Positions 8,236 to 13,839 of a DNA stretch of 14,100 nucleotides are shown here, in pieces. This DNA is from DASZMX01 sp035551475. GTDB lineage: Bacteria > Verrucomicrobiota > Verrucomicrobiia > Limisphaerales > Palsa-1400. A program made the position numbers and the translations under genes. A model generated the notes under the pieces. That model was not told where the DNA came from, made no database searches, and saw only the letters and a list, made by a program, of their open reading frames with translations. The stretch covers positions 1 to 14,100 of the forward strand of contig DASZMX010000065.1 in the NCBI GenBank assembly GCA_035551475.1, given 5' to 3'. Numbering within the stretch: position 1 is the stretch's first letter; every line of letters starts with the position of its first letter.

Positions 8236-8296
8236 AAGACGCGCGGATTTTTAGGCGCGCGGATGGTAGGGTTTTCGTGGAACGCAAAGAACGCGG
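8236..8296. repeat. Second degenerate dispersed-repeat segment (CGCGGAT and ACGCAAAGAACGC units)
   Basis: GCGCGGAT occurs twice, at 8241-8248 and 8257-8264, around TTTTAG. It is followed by GTGGAACGCAAAGAACGCGG (8277-8296). Both unit types resemble the CGGATTTTTA and GCAAAGAACGCAAAG blocks that often accompany CACAGAT repeats in intergenic DNA of environmental bacteria. This and the repeat at 8171 may be one composite element. Confidence 0.4.
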
Positions 8297-8487
8297 GGCT
8301 GCCGAGACCCAAAGGAAAGCCTGAAACAGCCTATATCAGGCCGGAGAAGTTAAATACCAACGACTTGCGCGGCAGGAAGGCCGTGTTTCACACAATGACG
8401 GAAAAACGGCCCGCGAGATCGGAGGAACCGATTTTGAAAAGGGTGTGGCGAGATCGCTTCTGCATATCGTGTGAAGAGGGTCTGCAA

Positions 8488-8730
8488 TCAATCTGCCCAG
8501 CGTTCGTAGAGCCCGGTTTCTGACACGGACAAGCTGCCATGCGAGGCCAAGGCTTGAAGTGTAAACAGCGCCTTAAGGTCGGTGGCGTCGCCGGTCTGGC
8601 AGCGATCCGTGAGCCGTTCCACCGCGCCGGTGTATTGGATAGGATAAGAGCCCTGGGCAGACTCGGCGCGGAGCGTGCCGGTGACAGTGGCGCCATCCGG
8701 GAGTGTGAGTATGCAAATCACCGTGATCAT
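8488..8730 (-). CDS. Small hypothetical protein coupled to the MuF-metallopeptidase gene (possible immunity protein)
   Basis: An 80-residue acidic protein that I do not recognise. It starts with hydrophobic, beta-prone segments (MITVICILTL, then GATVTGTLRA) and ends in a helical, leucine-rich half. There is no signal peptide, since the hydrophobic start lacks a charged N-region. Its ATG overlaps the stop of the MuF-metallopeptidase gene (ATGA, 8727-8730), so it is translationally coupled and last in the array. In phage MuF polymorphic toxins a cognate immunity gene commonly lies just downstream, so that role is a reasonable guess. It could equally be a small virion or head-completion protein. 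Confidence 0.72.
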   Translation of the reverse strand: MITVICILTLPDGATVTGTLRAESAQGSYPIQYTGAVERLTDRCQTGDATDLKALFTLQALASHGSLSVSETGLYERWAD

Positions 8731-10292
8731 TTAAAAAATCCTTGCAGGACGATCGTTAAGGTTTCACGAAAATAAGGATCCGAATTCCACAACCTGGCCA
8801 GAGCGGCGGGATCCTTCGTGAGCGTCTCTACATAGCGAGTCGGGATCTCCAGGCCTCCAGGGCTCTTGAACTCGAAATCGTAAATTTTCCCGGCGTAGCT
8901 TTCATACCATTTATCCAGCTTGCCAGGGCTGCCGTATAAGGGCAGGGACACGACGGCTTCGCCGGCGGTGCGCGCCGTAAAGTGGTCTTTGATGGCTTTC
9001 CGGAAAGCGTCGCTGGGCCCGTCGATATGCAGCCAGTGCTCCATCTCATGGAATATAACCCGCCTGGCTTCATCCGGAGGCAAGTCATTCAGGCTATCAT
9101 TTAAAGAGATCGTGCCGCGGTGATAAATCCCATTGGCCCCAAAGAGTGGGCGGACCTCAATTTTTAAATCCGGCAAATCCTTCACAACGGCTGGCGGCAC
9201 AAACGCCAAAAAGTCTTGGGCGTGCTGCTTGATCGCCGCTTTCGTCAGACTACCTTTGCGGAGCGTTCCGGTGATGGATGTTACGGCATCGTCCACGCTG
9301 GCGGGTTCTGATTCCTTCAATTCGTTGACCAAAGCGCGCATGTCATCTGCGGTGACGGCGTCGTTGTTGGTCAGACCAAGCCGATCCAGGATCGCGGGAA
9401 GAGATTCTGTGTTGTCCGCTGGCGGCGCCACCGGCGCGGGCGGGGCCTCAGGTTCGTCTGCTGGCGCAGTGTTTGTCCAGACGGCCGCGCCACCCTGGAC
9501 GTCGATTTGATCGCCAAAGGTGTTCTTTAAATGCGCGATCATGTCATCGTCCAATCCCTCGACGCTCGCCTGGAGGTGATCGTTGACGTCCTTGACGATG
9601 GGATCCGGCTTTTCGCCCGGCTTGATCAGGCCCATGCGCTCGGATTCTTCCCGATCCACGTCCTCTTCGCCCATGCCGCTGTTGAAGCCCCACGGGCCCC
9701 ACGGCACGCCGAAACCGCCGAACGACGGATCGTTCATCGAAAGCCAAAAAGTCAGGTCCGTCTTAAGCTTGACCACGCCTTCGTTGTTTTGATGGACCAG
9801 GCGCGGTTTGTTGACGTCCTGCACGCGGATGAATCGTTGCGCGGGAAATTCATCCAACAGATCGGGATCCATGCCCTGTTTCCAATAGCCATAGGAATAC
9901 ATCTGCTGGGTCTTCGTGTTGAAAATCAGGCTCAGCCGGCTTTGGCTCGTGATGTCTTTCAGCGTCCCGGCATCGTCCGGATCCAACGGCCCCAGGCCGC
10001 GGCTCACGGCCAGCTCGTTCATGTCCCGGACAAACTGCGCGCGACTGCCCATTGCCAGGGCGACCGACCCATCAGGCAAGGTCTCTTTATTATTGGCAAG
10101 AAAATCATTCAACGCGTCCCGGAGCGATTGCAGAAAACGGACATCCTCCACAGTGGAAGAGAAGAACGCATTCTCCCGCAGACCAACTGGAATGTTGGAC
10201 CACTCAAAAGAATTGAGGGTGCTGCCGACGATGGACTGGCTGCCCAGCTTCGCGACTAAATCATCCCAGGGTTGTGGTGTGACGAATTGCAT
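8727..10292 (-). CDS. MuF (Mu gpF-like) head-morphogenesis protein fused to a C-terminal zincin metallopeptidase domain
   Basis: A 521-residue, two-domain phage protein. Residues about 1-225 match the MuF/SPP1 gp7 minor head fold. They show PQPWDDLV, RENAFFSS, then the family core SRLSLIFNTKTQQMYSYGYW (118-137) and the closing WGPWGFNSGMGEEDV (198-212). MuF proteins sit near the portal and can be ejected with DNA. A Pro/Ala/Glu-rich linker follows (276-292). Residues about 370-521 form a metallopeptidase-like domain: SLNDSLNDL, then RVIFHEMEHWLH with the zinc motif HEMEH (415-419), and GGLEIPTRYVETLTKDP (479-495) whose Glu482 or Glu489 may be the third ligand. Such C-terminal enzymatic domains define MuF polymorphic toxins and polyvalent phage proteins. 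The start at 10292 is 13 bases after the previous stop. Head role is well supported; toxin versus maturation protease is open. Confidence 0.85.
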   Translation of the reverse strand: MQFVTPQPWDDLVAKLGSQSIVGSTLNSFEWSNIPVGLRENAFFSSTVEDVRFLQSLRDALNDFLANNKETLPDGSVALAMGSRAQFVRDMNELAVSRGLGPLDPDDAGTLKDITSQSRLSLIFNTKTQQMYSYGYWKQGMDPDLLDEFPAQRFIRVQDVNKPRLVHQNNEGVVKLKTDLTFWLSMNDPSFGGFGVPWGPWGFNSGMGEEDVDREESERMGLIKPGEKPDPIVKDVNDHLQASVEGLDDDMIAHLKNTFGDQIDVQGGAAVWTNTAPADEPEAPPAPVAPPADNTESLPAILDRLGLTNNDAVTADDMRALVNELKESEPASVDDAVTSITGTLRKGSLTKAAIKQHAQDFLAFVPPAVVKDLPDLKIEVRPLFGANGIYHRGTISLNDSLNDLPPDEARRVIFHEMEHWLHIDGPSDAFRKAIKDHFTARTAGEAVVSLPLYGSPGKLDKWYESYAGKIYDFEFKSPGGLEIPTRYVETLTKDPAALARLWNSDPYFRETLTIVLQGFFK

Positions 10293-10305
10293 CAGGTCAA
10301 TTGGT

Positions 10306-10653
10306 TCATACGGGCACGGGCTGGCGGCTGTAAAATACTTTGTCGGCCTGGATGACGCGGCTCTCCATCTTGCGCGCCTGAGAGAGCATCCAGTCGCGGT
10401 AATGCTTGAATTCCTCGATGGTCATTTCGTCCACGAGCTTGTAGCCCTTCTGTCCGCCGGCAATGCGGCCCTCGCTGGCCTCGGCGACCGCGCGCAGGCT
10501 GCGCCGGCCGCTTTCGGTGTCGTCGTGGCCGATGGCCTTGAGCAGCTCGGCGGCGGTGCGCCAGTCCTGGCCCTTGAGCAGCTCGACCAAAAATGCGCAG
10601 TTTGGACTTTTCGGGTCCATCCTGAACAGGTCAAGTTGCGGCGCGGCGCTCAT
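10306..10653 (-). CDS. Small phage winged-helix-like protein
   Basis: A 115-residue protein. Residues about 20-73 look like a winged helix: FLVELLKGQDWRTAAELLKA, then a recognition-helix-like RRSLRAVAEAS, then the wing GRIAGGQKGYKLV. Residues about 78-108 form a charged helix (IEEFKHYRDWMLSQARKMES). Short proteins of this design, with a 'GYKL' wing and a helix ending in SQA..M..R, are common in phage early or replication regions, usually annotated only as hypothetical. DNA binding is inferred from the fold pattern. The start overlaps the methyltransferase stop (ATGA, 10650-10653). A regulatory or replication-accessory role is possible. Confidence 0.8.
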   Translation of the reverse strand: MSAAPQLDLFRMDPKSPNCAFLVELLKGQDWRTAAELLKAIGHDDTESGRRSLRAVAEASEGRIAGGQKGYKLVDEMTIEEFKHYRDWMLSQARKMESRVIQADKVFYSRQPVPV

Positions 10654-11456
10654 AACTCAGCGGCTCGTGGGGACAAATAAATCAGCTCCGTCGCCACGGT
10701 TTTATTCATTGTCTGTGAGGTAGTGCTCAGTTTCACCCAGCCGGCAAACGCTTGGTCATAGAACGGGTTGGGATACGTGCTGACGATCGCCATGCCCTTG
10801 ATCCGGCAAAGGAGATTTGCCAAGTGCGTATGATCCGCCATTGAATATTCAAAGGCGTAAGCTCCCTTGCACCAGCTCACATTACGGGTGTCCGTGGGAT
10901 AGGGCGGATCCACATAAAAGAGCGTCTGCTCCGTGTCAAACCTCCGAATGACATCCAGCGCATCCGCGTGTTCGATTTGCACATCGCGCAAACGCCATGC
11001 CACCCGCACTAGATTGCGTTTGGCAGAGTGCCATTCTTGCAATTGGTTCGCGCGAGATTTCTCCCATAGACCACGCTGGATTTTCCACCCGGTGCTTTTG
11101 TGGCGCGAACCGCCGAAGCCCTGCCAGGAGGACACAAAAAACCGGCGAGCATCCTCCAGTGGATTGGGGTGATACTCAAACGCCTGGTCAAATTCTTCTC
11201 GCGCAAAAGGCGTCCGATCGACGGAGCGAAACAAGGCCTGCGGTTGCTCTCGCAGCACGCGAAAGAAATTCACCACGCCCGAATCGAGATCGTTATACAC
11301 TTCAACAGGGGAAGGCTCCTTGCGCAGTAGCACGCCTGCGGCTCCGCCGAATGGTTCCACGTAAGTGATATGCGGAGGGAAATTGGAGGCGATCCACCGG
11401 CCAAGACGAAACTTGGCGCCGTAGTAGCGGAGGGCTGGATTGCGCGGTGGGCTCAT
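10650..11456 (-). CDS. DNA adenine methyltransferase (D12 class, Dam-like phage orphan)
   Basis: Transfers a methyl group from S-adenosylmethionine to N6 of adenine in DNA, probably to protect phage DNA or mark it for regulation. With the start used here it is 268 residues. Signatures in order: ALRYYGAKFRLGRWI (8-22), the SAM motif I-like YVEPFGGAAGVLLRK (32-46), EVYNDLDSGVVNFF (52-65), and catalytic motif IV FYVDPPYP (180-187). All are intact. ATG at 11456 is preferred because it overlaps the upstream stop (ATGA, 11453-11456) and directly precedes the conserved start; a longer open frame reaches 11579 but covers the upstream gene with non-conserved sequence. No restriction endonuclease is adjacent, so it is probably an orphan. 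Target site is unknown; GATC is only a family guess. Confidence 0.93.
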   Translation of the reverse strand: MSPPRNPALRYYGAKFRLGRWIASNFPPHITYVEPFGGAAGVLLRKEPSPVEVYNDLDSGVVNFFRVLREQPQALFRSVDRTPFAREEFDQAFEYHPNPLEDARRFFVSSWQGFGGSRHKSTGWKIQRGLWEKSRANQLQEWHSAKRNLVRVAWRLRDVQIEHADALDVIRRFDTEQTLFYVDPPYPTDTRNVSWCKGAYAFEYSMADHTHLANLLCRIKGMAIVSTYPNPFYDQAFAGWVKLSTTSQTMNKTVATELIYLSPRAAEL

Positions 11457-11809
11457 GCGTGGCGACTTAGCGGAGTGAACACGGCATCGAGGACCGCCAC
11501 TTCCCAGCACACGCTGCAAATGTCCCAGCCGGCCCAGGAGCACGGTCCCGGCGCGAGGCAGGGCGATGTCTCCGCGCAACCGCAGACCCGGCAGCGGCGG
11601 CCGTAGAACTCCATCTGCCGGATTTCATCGCACGGCTCGGCGATGATGAAGCTGAAAATTCCGTGGCAAAATTCTGTCAGGCAGCCGGTGCAAAGGGCAT
11701 TTATAGCGCCGCCGCCGCGCGGGCCTCCGATCACGCGTGGCCATAGGCACAGCGGACAAATTCCGTCTTTCAATCGTGCGTGCTGTTGGTCGTTTAGTTG
11801 TTTCCACAT
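11453..11809 (-). CDS. Small cysteine-rich double zinc-finger phage protein
   Basis: A 118-residue protein with two likely zinc sites. The first is CPLC (18-21) with CTGC (40-43). The second is CRVCGC (73-78), Cys84, Cys90 and CSVC (98-101). The second module matches a pattern often seen in phage proteins, CxxCGCxExxxC, then CxW, then a terminal CxxC. It could bind DNA, RNA or a protein partner; no enzymatic motif is visible. The start at 11809 (MWKQLNDQQHARL) overlaps the end of the DUF3820-like gene by 16 bases. A longer frame reaches 12010, but its extra N-terminus is an arginine- and alanine-rich shadow of that gene. The stop overlaps the methyltransferase start. Confidence 0.78.
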   Translation of the reverse strand: MWKQLNDQQHARLKDGICPLCLWPRVIGGPRGGGAINALCTGCLTEFCHGIFSFIIAEPCDEIRQMEFYGRRCRVCGCAETSPCLAPGPCSWAGWDICSVCWEVAVLDAVFTPLSRHA

Positions 11810-12165
11810 AGGCTGTTTTTCACTTTGACCAATTCGTCCAGGGCGCGCTGCGCGGCGGCGGGATCGGATTTTGGCGCCACGACGGGCGGCGGCGGCTCGG
11901 GCGCAGGCGGCGGCGCAAAAGATTTCAAGGCAAACTTGCGGACAAACGGCCATTTGACGGACCAGTCCTGCTCCAAAAACCAGCGGAGATATTTGGTGGG
12001 CACTTCCCACATGGGCTTGCCTTTGTGGACGCCAAAGGGAAACGGATCATTATCCGTCAGCTCCCGCTGCAGGTTCGACGGCCGGCGCCGGTACGAGCCG
12101 GGGACGAAATCACTTTTCGTTAGCAGCATGCGCTGGCCGGATCTGTTGAAGGATGGCTTGCTCAT
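11794..12165 (-). CDS. DUF3820-like small protein
   Basis: A 123-residue protein whose centre, FPFGVHKGKPMWEVPTKYLR (42-61) followed by WFLEQDW, matches the DUF3820 pattern 'PFGKYKGKP..VP..YL.WL..Q'. DUF3820 segments occur alone or attached to phage exonuclease-type proteins; the biochemical role is not settled. The C-terminal third is a proline-rich linker (84-98) then a short helix, unlike the compact core. The ATG at 12165 is preceded by an 84-base gap to the plus-strand ORF that contains a perfect inverted repeat, so this may be the first gene of a transcript that runs on to the MuF gene. Confidence 0.82.
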   Translation of the reverse strand: MSKPSFNRSGQRMLLTKSDFVPGSYRRRPSNLQRELTDNDPFPFGVHKGKPMWEVPTKYLRWFLEQDWSVKWPFVRKFALKSFAPPPAPEPPPPVVAPKSDPAAAQRALDELVKVKNSLCGNN

Positions 12166-12186
12166 GCAGACAGACGACTGCTCAAA

Positions 12187-12208
12187 TTTTGCGAACGACT
12201 TCGCAAAA
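12187..12208. promoter_or_regulatory. Perfect 9-base inverted repeat, candidate operator or hairpin
   Basis: TTTTGCGAA (12187-12195) and TTCGCAAAA (12200-12208) are exact reverse complements separated by CGAC. The repeat sits between the starts of the divergent plus-strand ORF (12250) and the DUF3820-like gene (12165). No long U-tract follows on either strand, so an operator or a 5' UTR hairpin is more likely than a terminator. A phage repressor such as the XRE/DnaA-like protein at 13243-13839 could be the reader, which is speculative. Confidence 0.55.
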
Positions 12209-12249
12209 AAGGGCGAGCCGCGGCGCCCCGAGATGCTGATAGTTGAGGA

Positions 12250-12435
12250 ATGTCAACAAACAACCAAACAACATACGGTGACAGCGCGGCAGAGCCGAGA
12301 GAGGGCGTGCTCGTGAAGTGCGAAGGATTTCGCTGCTTGGCGTTTCGAGACCAGACTGGGCAATGGCGGCATTTCTTCACCGGTGAGCCCATCATGGAAC
12401 GCGTGGAAGTGGTCGAAGCGCCGCTCATAAGTTAA
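12250..12435 (+). CDS. Small hypothetical protein on the opposite strand
   Basis: A 61-residue plus-strand ORF in an otherwise minus-strand block. The C-terminal two thirds look protein-like: GVLVKCEGFRCLAFRDQTGQ, then WRHFFTGEP and ERVEVVEAP, with a strongly GC-biased third codon position as in neighbouring genes. This suggests a small beta-rich fold of unknown function. The ATG is the first possible in frame (an in-frame TGA precedes it by three bases), and GAGG lies too close to act as a normal ribosome site. Its stop overlaps the stop of the convergent 185-residue gene. An alternative minus-strand 88-codon frame (12162-12428) covers the same bases; its composition looks less natural. Confidence 0.55.
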   Translation: MSTNNQTTYGDSAAEPREGVLVKCEGFRCLAFRDQTGQWRHFFTGEPIMERVEVVEAPLIS

Positions 12436-12989
12436 AACGGGCAGTCCACCGCTTCGGGCTCGGCGACGGTGAAGGGTTGGCGGTTCCAGGCATCACGGCG
12501 GCCCAGCAGCTTGAGGAGCTTGAGCAATGAATCGGTCGGGAGATTCTCCCAGGACATGGAGCCGAAACGGTCGCGCGCGATCTCCGCGACGTACGCGCCG
12601 GGGACTTTGCCGATCCGGGCGATCAAGCCGCGACGCACATCAAGTTCCGGATGGATCCACTCGTTGACGGCTTCCAGATCGTCGGCGTCGATCAGCAGGC
12701 GCAGCAATAGAAAGACGCGGCTGATTTCCTTGTTGGTCAACCGCTGCGATGACAGCTCGCGGCCCTTCGTGGCGATGAAATTAACGGCGTGGCGAATGTC
12801 GTCCGACGTGACGGCGCGATGCTTCTGGCTGGCCAGCTTGGTCGCGACGCTCATCACGCAGTGGACATGCTCGGAGTCGGCTGCCAAGGGCCCGGCGCTG
12901 ACCATGCAGCCCTTCTGCATCCGCCAGGCATGGACGCGGCAGGCGTCGCTCCAATAGCGGAAATATTTGGTCTTTTGCGCGGGGGTCAT
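12432..12989 (-). CDS. Phage-like hypothetical protein, possibly a gp16/GemA counterpart
   Basis: A 185-residue, mostly alpha-helical protein. It opens with MTPAQKTKYFRYWSDACRVH, recalling the starts of gp16/GemA-type proteins that sit in the same early region of Mu-like phages. It also has LTNKEISRVFLLLRLLIDADDLEAV in the middle (quoted in part: LTNKEISRVFLLLRLL) and PGAYVAEIARDRFG near residues 129-142, ending with LLKLLKLLGRR. Resemblance is in layout, not a clear motif, so I keep it hypothetical. GemA affects host supercoiling and late transcription in Mu; that should not be assumed here. The ATG overlaps the upstream stop (ATGA, 12986-12989), and the stop is convergent with the small plus-strand ORF. 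Confidence 0.78.
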   Translation of the reverse strand: MTPAQKTKYFRYWSDACRVHAWRMQKGCMVSAGPLAADSEHVHCVMSVATKLASQKHRAVTSDDIRHAVNFIATKGRELSSQRLTNKEISRVFLLLRLLIDADDLEAVNEWIHPELDVRRGLIARIGKVPGAYVAEIARDRFGSMSWENLPTDSLLKLLKLLGRRDAWNRQPFTVAEPEAVDCPF

Positions 12990-13246
12990 ACCATTTCCCC
13001 GTGAGCATCCGGACCGGCGGTTTGGGGAATCAGCTTGCGCTTTCCGTCGAGTACTTGTTCATCGGGAACAACGACAATGGAGACTTCTGGGTTTGTTCCG
13101 TCCTGGTGCGGGGTATAAAAACGCTTATCGCCATGATACCGGCTGTAAACGCGTTTGGCGGCGGACAACGCCTCCAACAGCGTGTTGACGTTCGTCTTGG
13201 GCGACAGGACAAATTCTTCATATCCGATCTTAAGAATGGTTTTCAT
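12986..13246 (-). CDS. Hypothetical small phage protein
   Basis: An 86-residue protein I do not recognise. It begins MKTILKIGYEEFVLSP, a beta-hairpin-like start, followed by a helix (NVNTLLEALSAAKRVYSRY) and a second beta stretch (EVSIVVVPDEQVL). The order beta-helix-beta suggests a small alpha/beta fold. There are no cysteines, signal peptide or membrane segment. It overlaps both neighbours by ATGA (13243-13246 with the regulator stop and 12986-12989 with the next start), so it is made together with them and likely works in early phage functions. Confidence 0.72.
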   Translation of the reverse strand: MKTILKIGYEEFVLSPKTNVNTLLEALSAAKRVYSRYHGDKRFYTPHQDGTNPEVSIVVVPDEQVLDGKRKLIPQTAGPDAHGEMV

Positions 13247-13839
13247 GCGATTTTGGCGGGCGATTCTGGCGGTGACAGCACGGTGAGCGCGGGCGTTTCA
13301 GCCGGCGTGAAATAATTCACCCACTGCTGCACCTGGCCGCGGAGCTTGGGACTGACGTCCATCTCGTTGCGCAAGGCGCGCAGACCATGGCGGACTGAGG
13401 TGTCGTCGCGGCGCAACAGCCGGGCGATTTCACGATCGTGGAGCGCCGCGCAGGAATGCAGCAGATGCTCGATCAGGAAGCGCAGGCGCGCGGCGGCGGC
13501 CCGGTTATCGCGCCGCAGGATCGCGGCAAACTTCACACCATGACGACGGCAGACGGTGTCAATAATTCTGCGAGCCAGGCGCGGATCATTGGCCCGGACG
13601 ATCAGCGGCAGCCGCTCGAATGGCGAGAGCCGCTCTTCCGCGATCTTCTTCAAGGCCAGCCAGACCTGGTCTTGCGAGACGTGCCGCGGCTGCATTCCGT
13701 GACGCCAGCGCACGACGGTGGGCTGCGAGACGCGCAGTTCTTTTGACAATTGCGCGGTCGAGACGCCGGCTTGCTCCATTGTGCCCAACAAGCGCGCGGC
13801 AAACGTCCCTGGCTGCGGAATGACTTTGGGCGGCTTCAC
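13243..13839 (-). CDS. Regulator joining an XRE-type HTH to a DnaA domain IV-like DNA-binding domain
   Basis: A 198-residue DNA-binding protein. Residues about 14-70 form a helix-turn-helix of the Cro/XRE kind: LLGTMEQAGVSTAQLSKELR, then SQPTVVRWRHG. Residues about 88-160 resemble the C-terminal DnaA-box-binding domain: RIIDTVCRRHGVKFAAILRR, then ARLRFLIEHLLH, then IARLLRRDDTSVRHGLRAL. The last matches the DnaA signature RDHTTVxHAxRKI, with Asp in place of the usual His. There is no AAA+ ATPase domain. It may bind DnaA-box-like sites and regulate phage early genes or replication. The GTG start at 13839 shares its first base with the TAG stop of the upstream frame (TAGTG), and the stop overlaps the 86-residue gene's start. 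Confidence 0.8.
   Translation of the reverse strand: MKPPKVIPQPGTFAARLLGTMEQAGVSTAQLSKELRVSQPTVVRWRHGMQPRHVSQDQVWLALKKIAEERLSPFERLPLIVRANDPRLARRIIDTVCRRHGVKFAAILRRDNRAAAARLRFLIEHLLHSCAALHDREIARLLRRDDTSVRHGLRALRNEMDVSPKLRGQVQQWVNYFTPAETPALTVLSPPESPAKIA

Larger units (their letters stand above)
8084..8487. other. About 400-base gene-poor junction between the carbohydrate operon and the phage-like block
   Basis: I see no convincing gene, tRNA or CRISPR here. It contains degenerate dispersed-repeat remnants (listed separately). It also has a weak inverted repeat GCCTGA/TCAGGC (8319-8324, 8336-8341) that on the minus strand is followed by TTTCCTTT, and a small hairpin ATCGG/CCGAT (8418-8422, 8428-8432) followed by TTTTG on the plus strand. 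Either could be a weak terminator. No clear integrase attachment repeat is visible from this side alone. Confidence 0.6.

Noticed and set aside
8384..8393. TGTTTCACAC as a possible Mu-like terminal TG...CA end of the phage block
   Set aside because: Only a short match; no repeated transposase-binding sites were evident around it and the other end is outside the window.
8084..8487. A tRNA gene or attachment duplicate that might mark phage integration
   Set aside because: No tRNA-like cloverleaf or TTCGA loop pattern was seen, and a duplicate cannot be judged from one end.
8203..8523. A 106-codon plus-strand open frame across the junction region
   Set aside because: Its first third is a translation of the repeat remnants, its end overlaps the coupled 80-residue minus-strand gene, and the sequence shows no recognisable motif.
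9531..10680. Long plus-strand frames opposite the MuF gene and its upstream neighbour
   Set aside because: They are shadows of the MuF and winged-helix genes, whose frames carry recognisable motifs and coupled starts.
11457..11579. An N-terminal extension of the methyltransferase to 11579
   Set aside because: The extension covers the zinc-finger gene's 3' end, is not typical of D12 methyltransferases, and the ATGA start at 11456 sits right before the conserved YYGAK block.
11810..12010. An N-terminal extension of the zinc-finger protein to 12010
   Set aside because: The added residues are Arg/Ala-rich and lie inside the DUF3820-like gene in another frame; the internal start at 11809 gives only a short overlap.
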